Positions 37,149-41,999 of a stretch of 41,999 nt of DNA are shown one piece after another. The first letter of the stretch is position 1, and each line of letters begins with the position of its first letter. The position numbers and the translations under genes are program-made. The DNA is taken from positions 1-41,999 of the IMG/VR virus record IMGVR_UViG_3300047202_000045; one strand, written 5' to 3'. The notes below the pieces were generated by a model. That model saw only the letters and a list, made by a program, of their open reading frames with translations. It ran no database searches and was not told the origin of the DNA. Source of the DNA: a virus.

Positions 37149-38162
37149 ATGACTAAGGACAATAACCTAAACACCGACTCGCAAGAACAATCGGAAGTTT
37201 TGGCTGTCGAAGACGCAGTAGATGTTAACTCTCCAATTTCACTGGAAAAAGCTCAAGCAGTTTTAGAAGCAGATGAAGGTGGCATTGAAGCGTCAATCAC
37301 TAAACAGAAGATTGAGAAGGACAAAGAGATCGCGCCTGACTTAAAAGAATTAAAGAAAGAGCAGGCTAAAAAGAAGCAAGAGATTACAGAAACAAAAGAA
37401 GAAATAGCAGAAGAAGCAACAACTGAAGGTGAACCCAGTAAATTTGCTGGTAAATCAGAAGTAGAACGGCTAAAAATCTACAAGGATACTGAAGTCTATA
37501 ATACTAAATTGAGTCAAAAGAATAAAGAATTAGAGGCAAAGGTTAAGGAATTAGAGGTAGTCAACGCTAAAATAGAGGAATATGAAAGAAATGCTGTTAT
37601 TAGCGAGCAAAGGGCTATTAATACTAATTTATTACCACCTGACCCTAATAGTGACATCTACTACAATGATCCGATAGCGTATAGTAACGCATGTAGAGCC
37701 TATGATGAAGCCAAAGAAAATGCAAAATTTGCACCTATCTATGGGCAACTTTATAGCTATCAAAAGAAAGATGTTATAAATGACCTAAAGGATAGAACCA
37801 AAGACCAATTTGTAACCTATGCCGAAGTAGAAGCCGAAGTAGAAGCCCGCTTAAAGCAAAATCCTGCCTTATTTGACCAGCATAAACTTAAAGCCAGGGA
37901 AGTGATGTATAACGAGATAAAAGCTGAAATGTTACCGAATAAAATTGAAGAGATTAAAAAGAAAGCTGTTGAGGAAGCACTTAAACAGGTGAGGGAAGAA
38001 GATAGCGATATGAGCAATGCTCAAGTGATGTCTTCTGACTTAACCACTCAAAGAAAAGAGAGTAAGCCAGTTGATTTTGCAGAACAACTTGAAAATGGTG
38101 TTGATCCTGAAAAGATTCAAAAAGCAATAAAGAAGAAATACAACATTAAAAACGAGTTCTAA
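37149..38162 (+). CDS. Scaffolding protein
   Basis: A 337-residue, very acidic and Lys/Glu-rich protein with AATAAGGAGATTACTAA upstream. Extended coiled-coil stretches (EIAPDLKELKKEQAKKKQEITETKEEIAEEA, LKIYKDTEVYNTKLSQKNKELEAKVKELEVV) and a short basic C-terminus (KIQKAIKKKYNIKN) are the hallmark of capsid scaffolds, whose basic tail contacts the capsid protein. It sits immediately before the major capsid gene. No protease domain is seen. Confidence 0.8.
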   Translation: MTKDNNLNTDSQEQSEVLAVEDAVDVNSPISLEKAQAVLEADEGGIEASITKQKIEKDKEIAPDLKELKKEQAKKKQEITETKEEIAEEATTEGEPSKFAGKSEVERLKIYKDTEVYNTKLSQKNKELEAKVKELEVVNAKIEEYERNAVISEQRAINTNLLPPDPNSDIYYNDPIAYSNACRAYDEAKENAKFAPIYGQLYSYQKKDVINDLKDRTKDQFVTYAEVEAEVEARLKQNPALFDQHKLKAREVMYNEIKAEMLPNKIEEIKKKAVEEALKQVREEDSDMSNAQVMSSDLTTQRKESKPVDFAEQLENGVDPEKIQKAIKKKYNIKNEF

Positions 38163-38214
38163 AAAGATATTGGCATCCAAGGGGAATATATAAAACCTAA
38201 GGATGTGAATTTTA

Positions 38215-39453
38215 ATGACTTATTATGCCGGAACTGTTGCCGCTAACTTAGCAAGAGCTAGTGGAGTTTCCACCGGTGCTAAAGCTAATGATATTAAGAC
38301 TCTCTATAAGGCAACATATTTAATAAATAGAGAAGCAGAGCTGGTTTACCAGCAATTCGCACAAAAACAAGCGAATTTAGATATTCCGTTAAACAAAAGT
38401 GATAATATCGAGTTTACCCGTTATGCACCTTTAGCTGAAAGTTCTACTTATAATCTACTCGTAGAAGGAACTGAACAAGACGCAGAAGCATACTACACTC
38501 AAACCGTTACTGCCGTTCTTGATGAATATGGTAACTTTGTCGCACCTTCTTCAAGAGTATGGCTGACTGCATTTGACCCCAAACTTGGTGGTTTAGCAGC
38601 ATTACTTGGTAAGCAAGCAAGTAAATCTTTAGACTTAAAAATACAGAACGTATTAGCTCAAGGTTTTATGGGACTGCGTGCTGACGGCGATACTGCTTAT
38701 CAAGGTATAGCTACATGTGCCGCTTCTGCAGGAACAACTACTGTTCCACTCTTTGATGCTGCTTCATTACCAAGTGGTATTATCGCAGAGACAACGGGTA
38801 GTACTGGTGTTTGTGTATGGCTCACCGGTAAAAATCAGGGTATAACCAGAACCTTTACCGGAACAAGTGCTACTAGTATAACCTTCACTGTTGCTTTACC
38901 GAATGCCCCTGCTGATGACGATACATGCTGGTTATGTGATACTGAAGGTCTAACTACTGGCGATAAGATTACTGCCGCTATGATCAAGAAAGTCGTAGCC
39001 ATGTTAGAAGTTAACGAAGCTCCTAAATTCCCTGATGGTTACTACCATGCAACTATCCCTGTAGGTGGAATGAAGTATGACTTTATGAACGATACCGAAT
39101 ATGTCAATTTAAAGCATTACGCCGATCCTAAAGACCTCTATAAGAATTTAGTCGGTGAATTTGCTGGTGTTCGGTTCCATAGCCATAGTCATCCCTATAA
39201 GCATACTGATGGGGTTATCGGGACTTATGTTGCTACTGCTGGTATTCAAATGGTAAGTATATTTGGAAGCGATGCCTTCGGTAACATCAAATTAACAGGC
39301 AAAGACCAGGTATTCGAAGTATGTCCGCCTGAATTTACCGTATCTACCCCTCTTGCAATGAAGGGTACGATGTCCTGGAAGAATATGTATTGTCCTATCG
39401 TGCTTAATGGAGCATGGGGAATTAATCTATTTGGTGTGCCTACTGTATTCTAA
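38215..39453 (+). CDS. Major capsid protein, N4-gp56-like
   Basis: A 412-residue protein with the variant SD AAGGATGTGAA upstream. The N-terminal arm is Ala-rich; ANLDIPLNKSDNIEFTRYAPLAESSTYNLLVEGTEQDAE...TVTAVLDEYGNFVAPSSRVWLTAFDPKL follows the pattern of N4-gp56 family HK97-fold capsids (E-loop then spine helix KLGGLAALLGKQASKSLDL). Residues about 170-245 look like an inserted beta domain. It would build the icosahedral shell. A strong hairpin follows the stop. Confidence 0.85.
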   Translation: MTYYAGTVAANLARASGVSTGAKANDIKTLYKATYLINREAELVYQQFAQKQANLDIPLNKSDNIEFTRYAPLAESSTYNLLVEGTEQDAEAYYTQTVTAVLDEYGNFVAPSSRVWLTAFDPKLGGLAALLGKQASKSLDLKIQNVLAQGFMGLRADGDTAYQGIATCAASAGTTTVPLFDAASLPSGIIAETTGSTGVCVWLTGKNQGITRTFTGTSATSITFTVALPNAPADDDTCWLCDTEGLTTGDKITAAMIKKVVAMLEVNEAPKFPDGYYHATIPVGGMKYDFMNDTEYVNLKHYADPKDLYKNLVGEFAGVRFHSHSHPYKHTDGVIGTYVATAGIQMVSIFGSDAFGNIKLTGKDQVFEVCPPEFTVSTPLAMKGTMSWKNMYCPIVLNGAWGINLFGVPTVF

Positions 39454-39468
39454 CTAACAATAATGAGA

Positions 39469-39493
39469 TAGGGGAGATTAATTTCTCCCCTTC
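39469..39493 (+). terminator. Hairpin after capsid gene
   Basis: GGGGAGA (39471-39477) pairs with TCTCCCC (39484-39490), flanked by A-T, followed by TTCTT. It could lower transcription into the next genes or protect the capsid mRNA end. Confidence 0.6.
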
Positions 39494-39512
39494 TTGAAAG
39501 GAGATTATTAAA

Positions 39513-40433
39513 ATGCCTAATTATACTAAAGCACTTGGTGAAGGATTTGCAGCAGGGCAACTTGGTGCTGCCTTTAACTATAACATATTTGACCAGTTTG
39601 GCGGACAGAAGATCGGTGGCTTTTTTGCTGAAGGGATTAGAAAGCCAGGTCAACCTTTTCAAGGTACGTATGTCCAGAGTGCAACCCAAAACTATTATCT
39701 GGGAACTCGCAGGGTAACTATAGATGGTAGAGTTTTTTACTATGGAAAATGTTCTGCTACTCGAACTACTGGTATGGCTGTGATGTTCAATGGTGGAATA
39801 TTTTCTACTGTTGGTGTAGATGGCGGTGCTGTATTACCTATTGCTATTGTCGCTGGAGATGACCATTGCCACGTTACTATTGCCGCTACTGATGGTTCTA
39901 ACCAAGGGTCTTATGAAACTGCCGATGGTGCTGTTGCTGCTGATGAACTATATGGCGGATATTTGTATGTATATGGAACTCAAAGTGGTGCAACTTATCA
40001 ACGAGAAAATAGATTGATTTTAGGTAATACTGTAAAAGCTGCTGGTGCTGGAACTATAGAAGTAAAAGTAGAAGAACCATTCACTTATGATCATACCACT
40101 TCTATTAAAGTAGAGGTAATGCCAAATCCGTGGGCAACCTTAGCTATGATTGCAGAAGATTATGTTTCTGTAGCTGGATTCCCTGCTTGTGGTACTCTTA
40201 CTGCTGATTATTACTTCTGGTGTCAGACTTGGGGAGTAATTAGAATATCTGGACAGAACTACAATTTAGGAAAAACTGCTGGTGAAAGAAACTTATGGTT
40301 TGGACCCGATGGTTCTATTCGTAGTTCACAAATACAGGGTGCTACCAACTGTCGTCAACTTGCTGGATTCCTACTTCCAAGGACTTCTGCATCAAGTGGA
40401 AACACCTTCATGTTTTTACAGATTAGTATGTAG
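39513..40433 (+). CDS. Capsid decoration/structural beta protein
   Basis: A 306-residue protein with TGAAAGGAGATT upstream. The N-terminal region (ALGEGFAAGQLGAAFNYNIFDQFGG) is small-residue rich. The remainder is all-beta (TRRVTIDGRVFYYGKCSATRTTG, DHCHVTIAATDGSN, GTIEVKVEEPFTYDHTTSIKVEVMPNPWATLAMI). It directly follows the major capsid gene and precedes the small beta-rich family, so a decoration or head-fibre role is likely. A hairpin of six G-C pairs follows. Confidence 0.65.
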   Translation: MPNYTKALGEGFAAGQLGAAFNYNIFDQFGGQKIGGFFAEGIRKPGQPFQGTYVQSATQNYYLGTRRVTIDGRVFYYGKCSATRTTGMAVMFNGGIFSTVGVDGGAVLPIAIVAGDDHCHVTIAATDGSNQGSYETADGAVAADELYGGYLYVYGTQSGATYQRENRLILGNTVKAAGAGTIEVKVEEPFTYDHTTSIKVEVMPNPWATLAMIAEDYVSVAGFPACGTLTADYYFWCQTWGVIRISGQNYNLGKTAGERNLWFGPDGSIRSSQIQGATNCRQLAGFLLPRTSASSGNTFMFLQISM

Positions 40434-40439
40434 ATTAAT

Positions 40440-40459
40440 AGGGGGGTTATTCCCCCCTT
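40440..40459 (+). terminator. Hairpin with six G-C pairs
   Basis: GGGGGG (40441-40446) and CCCCCC (40452-40457) with a TTATT loop; A-rich, not U-rich, sequence follows. Between two virion genes. Confidence 0.5.
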
Positions 40460-40477
40460 AAAAAAAGGAGAAATAAT

Positions 40478-40708
40478 ATGGTTGAGATTATAGCCGAATT
40501 AAATGCACAAAAACAAATTCTTGTAGATGGGGCGGCTCAAGCAGGAGTTATGCAAGCCGATTTAACTAAATATTGGATTCCTTATAATTCAGTATTAGCG
40601 TTATTTAATGGGCTTTTAGATGCTTTAGATGAGATAAATGATAGATTAAATACTGTAGAAGCAGGATTAGCCAATAGAATGTTATGTAAGAAATATGACC
40701 CTGTATAA
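40478..40708 (+). CDS. Small helical virion-region protein (76 aa)
   Basis: AAAAAGGAGAAATAAT lies upstream. Helical (EIIAELNAQKQILVDGAAQAGVMQADLTKYW...LFNGLLDALDEINDRLNTVEAGLA) with coiled-coil rhythm near the end, possibly trimerising. Flanked by hairpins on both sides. Confidence 0.6.
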   Translation: MVEIIAELNAQKQILVDGAAQAGVMQADLTKYWIPYNSVLALFNGLLDALDEINDRLNTVEAGLANRMLCKKYDPV

Positions 40709-40716
40709 AAAGGTTT

Positions 40717-40737
40717 GGGGCTTATCCTTAAAGCCCC
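40717..40737 (+). terminator. GC hairpin after 40708
   Basis: GGGGCTT (40717-40723) pairs with AAGCCCC (40731-40737), loop ATCCTTA, then TTC and A-rich DNA. Third in a series of such hairpins. Confidence 0.55.
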
Positions 40738-40768
40738 TTCAAAAAATAAGAAAGAAAGGTGATAAATA

Positions 40769-41016
40769 ATGGTTAGTTTATACAAAACCATAACGGCAAC
40801 TACGACGGTATAGAATTAGCTCATACTGCTAATACAAATATGAAAGTTTATGATGAATCCGTTGGGGCTGCTGCTGCCGGTAAACTGGTTAGTAGTGTTC
40901 AAGTGACTGCTTATCAAAGACAATGTTCCATAGTTTTTCCCAAACCTGGCTTAAAAATGAGTGGTATCTATGCAGTTTGGGATGCTGGTGTAGGAACTGT
41001 TTATTATCATTATTAG
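40769..41016 (+). pseudogene. Broken copy of the tandem beta-rich family
   Basis: It starts at ATG 40769 with MVSLYKTITATTTV and meets TAG at 40811-40813. From about 40797 a shifted frame reads DGIELAH...KVYDESVGAA...PGLKMSGIYAVWDAGVGTVYYHY to TAG 41016, aligning closely with the intact gene at 41032. About 28 bases that encode STTECYL in the intact copy are missing, which explains the frameshift. Recombination between repeats or an assembly error are the likely causes. Confidence 0.75.
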
Positions 41017-41031
41017 AAAGGAGTGAACTAA

Positions 41032-41301
41032 ATGTTATATAAAACTATTACAGCGGATACTCAAGTATCTACTACCGAATGTTATTTAGATGGCATAGAG
41101 TTCGCTCATACTGATAATGCAGAATTGAAAGTTTACGATGAGGCAGTCGGTGCCGGAGCTGCTGCAAAAAATGTATGTACTGTCTATGCTACTGGTTATC
41201 AAAGAGAAATGAGTGTAATGTTCCCCAGACCAGGAATAAAATTAAGTGGTATTTATGTAGATTGGACTGTTGGTACAGGAACAATCTACTACCACTATTA
41301 G
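41032..41301 (+). CDS. Small beta-rich virion-associated protein, intact copy
   Basis: An 89-residue protein with AAAGGAGTGAACTAA upstream. LYKTITADTQVSTTECYLDGIEFAHTDNAELKVYDEA...VMFPRPGIKLSGIYVDWTVGTGTIYYHY is the cleanest member of the tandem family. The all-beta layout with a GIY...G.I.YY end suits a trimeric decoration or fibre-knob unit. Function inferred from position only. Confidence 0.7.
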   Translation: MLYKTITADTQVSTTECYLDGIEFAHTDNAELKVYDEAVGAGAAAKNVCTVYATGYQREMSVMFPRPGIKLSGIYVDWTVGTGTIYYHY

Positions 41302-41315
41302 AGAAGGTGAAATAA

Positions 41316-41888
41316 TTGAGTCAAATATTATATAAACCTATATCAGCAGCTACTCAGGTAGCTGTAAGTGAATGTTTTTTAGACGGTGTAGTGTTAAGTC
41401 TTGAAAATGAATTTATGGTTTATGATGAAGCCGATAGTTCGAGAAGTGCCTCTAAGCTCGTTTGTCTAATGCATGCCTCCTCTTACTACCGCTTTGAAAG
41501 TATAATGTTCCCTCCACCTGGAGTAAGGATGAATAGTGGTATCTACGCCTATTGGAATGAAAAGGGTTCAAATTTTGTCTATTACCATTATGGAAAAGCC
41601 AGCGAAGCAGATATTTTATACAGTTCTATTTTGAGTGCTACAGATAAATTAGTAAGTGCTGCCCCTTGTTATTTGGTTGGTGCAGAGATCAGTAGTGGCA
41701 CGATGGCAATTTACGATGAAGCTGATGCAACCCATAGTGCTGGAAGTCTAGTTACTACTTTAAAAATGGGTAGTTATAAATCCTACAATAGGATAATGTT
41801 TGCTAATCCTATTAAATGCAGTAATGGTATTTATGTAGATAACCAAAGTGCGATAGGAACAATTTACTACAGTTTAAAATTAAAATAA
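41316..41888 (+). CDS. Two-domain fused member of the tandem beta-rich family
   Basis: A 190-residue protein from TTG 41316 with AGAAGGTGAAATAA upstream. Residues 1-92 and 93-190 are two copies of the same domain: each starts ILYKPISAATQVA or ILYSSILSATDKL. Each then has a cysteine before the LDG/LVG, MVYDEAD or MAIYDEAD, a MF..P patch, and SGIYAYW or NGIYVD, ending in YYHY or IYYSL. It shows fusion of tandem duplicates. It runs into the hairpin and the gene at 63 across the circle junction. Confidence 0.7.
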   Translation: MSQILYKPISAATQVAVSECFLDGVVLSLENEFMVYDEADSSRSASKLVCLMHASSYYRFESIMFPPPGVRMNSGIYAYWNEKGSNFVYYHYGKASEADILYSSILSATDKLVSAAPCYLVGAEISSGTMAIYDEADATHSAGSLVTTLKMGSYKSYNRIMFANPIKCSNGIYVDNQSAIGTIYYSLKLK

Positions 41889-41999
41889 ACGGAGGGTGAG
41901 ATTCCCTCCCTAATTTAACAAAGAAGGTGAGAATATGGGAATTAAATCAACTGGTATTTTAGACGAGTCTGGGGTTATAACTAATACTGTTGCTCCTAT
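41873..41999. repeat. Second copy of the 127-bp terminal repeat
   Basis: Identical to 1-127. It holds the end of the gene finishing at 41888, the hairpin at 41891-41909, and from 41935 a partial second copy of the coding sequence (CDS) that begins at 63. That partial CDS is the same gene seen again, not a further paralogue. Confidence 0.95.
41891..41909 (+). terminator. Hairpin, duplicate of 19-37
   Basis: Same hairpin as at 19-37, seen again because of the circle overlap. Confidence 0.5.

Noticed and set aside
1-41999. CRISPR array
   Set aside because: No set of regularly spaced identical repeats with unique spacers; repeats seen are in fibre coding, origin iterons or gene duplications.
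1-41999. Recoding of TGA across the genome
   Set aside because: TGA ends several genes in ATGA overlaps and elsewhere, so standard code 11 applies; only the gene at 28199 has an internal TGA.

Overview
This window looks like one complete circular phage genome, opened at an arbitrary point. The first 127 bases are repeated exactly as the last 127 bases (41873-41999), so the unit is about 41,872 bp. The DNA is AT-rich. Most genes have strong Shine-Dalgarno (SD) sequences of the AAGGAGGTG type, and several products carry bacterial lipoboxes. The host is therefore a low-GC, SD-using bacterium (Bacillota- or Atribacterota-like are reasonable guesses); its identity cannot be fixed from this sequence. 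The particle is a short-tailed (podovirus-type) virion with an N4-gp56-like major capsid protein, scaffold, portal, terminase, a short-tail adaptor, a beta-propeller-like nozzle, four large candidate ejection proteins and a 1901-residue beta-helix tail fibre. I see no integrase, DNA polymerase or RNA polymerase.

Layout in circular order. (1) 22.9-23.5 kb is a control node: tandem terminators, a near-consensus sigma-70 promoter, a small helix-turn-helix (HTH) regulator, then an attenuator-like leader. (2) 23.5-31.3 kb is the early operon: Gam-like protein, Red-beta/RecT recombinase, a radical-SAM-like DUF5131 protein, an opal-interrupted winged-helix gene, a replication initiator carrying a candidate lambda-O-like origin, a secreted protein, a VRR-NUC nuclease and many small unknowns. 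(3) 31.3-31.9 kb is the early/late boundary: a 13-bp hairpin, then a sigma factor split into region-2-like and region-4-like ORFs plus a mini zinc ribbon. (4) 32.1-39.5 kb is packaging and head: small and large terminase, a tRNA-like hairpin element, portal, scaffold, capsid. (5) 39.5 kb through the circle junction to 1.4 kb holds decoration-type proteins, a decaying tandem family of beta-rich proteins and small accessory genes. (6) 1.4-19.5 kb is tail, ejection proteins and fibre. (7) 19.5-22.9 kb is a holin-like protein, a metallophosphoesterase, a tmRNA-like RNA, an M15 endolysin, a lipoprotein and small membrane proteins (lysis).

Everything runs on the plus strand except two minus-strand cargo genes (morons): a transglutaminase-like lipoprotein (4858-5367) and a two-helix membrane protein (12548-12733). 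Each has its own TTGACA-N17-TATTnT extended -10 promoter of nearly the same sequence, which suggests host-driven expression independent of the lytic programme, possibly envelope modification or superinfection exclusion.

The most unusual signals are these: a 98-nt tmRNA-like RNA with a complete tRNA-like domain (G3-U70, T arm, helix P2, CCA) but no room for a normal tag-coding body; the split sigma factor; the paired moron promoters, one predicted to give a leaderless mRNA; a tail fibre with a lipoprotein signal; and a variant SD (AAGGATGTG) in front of several virion genes.
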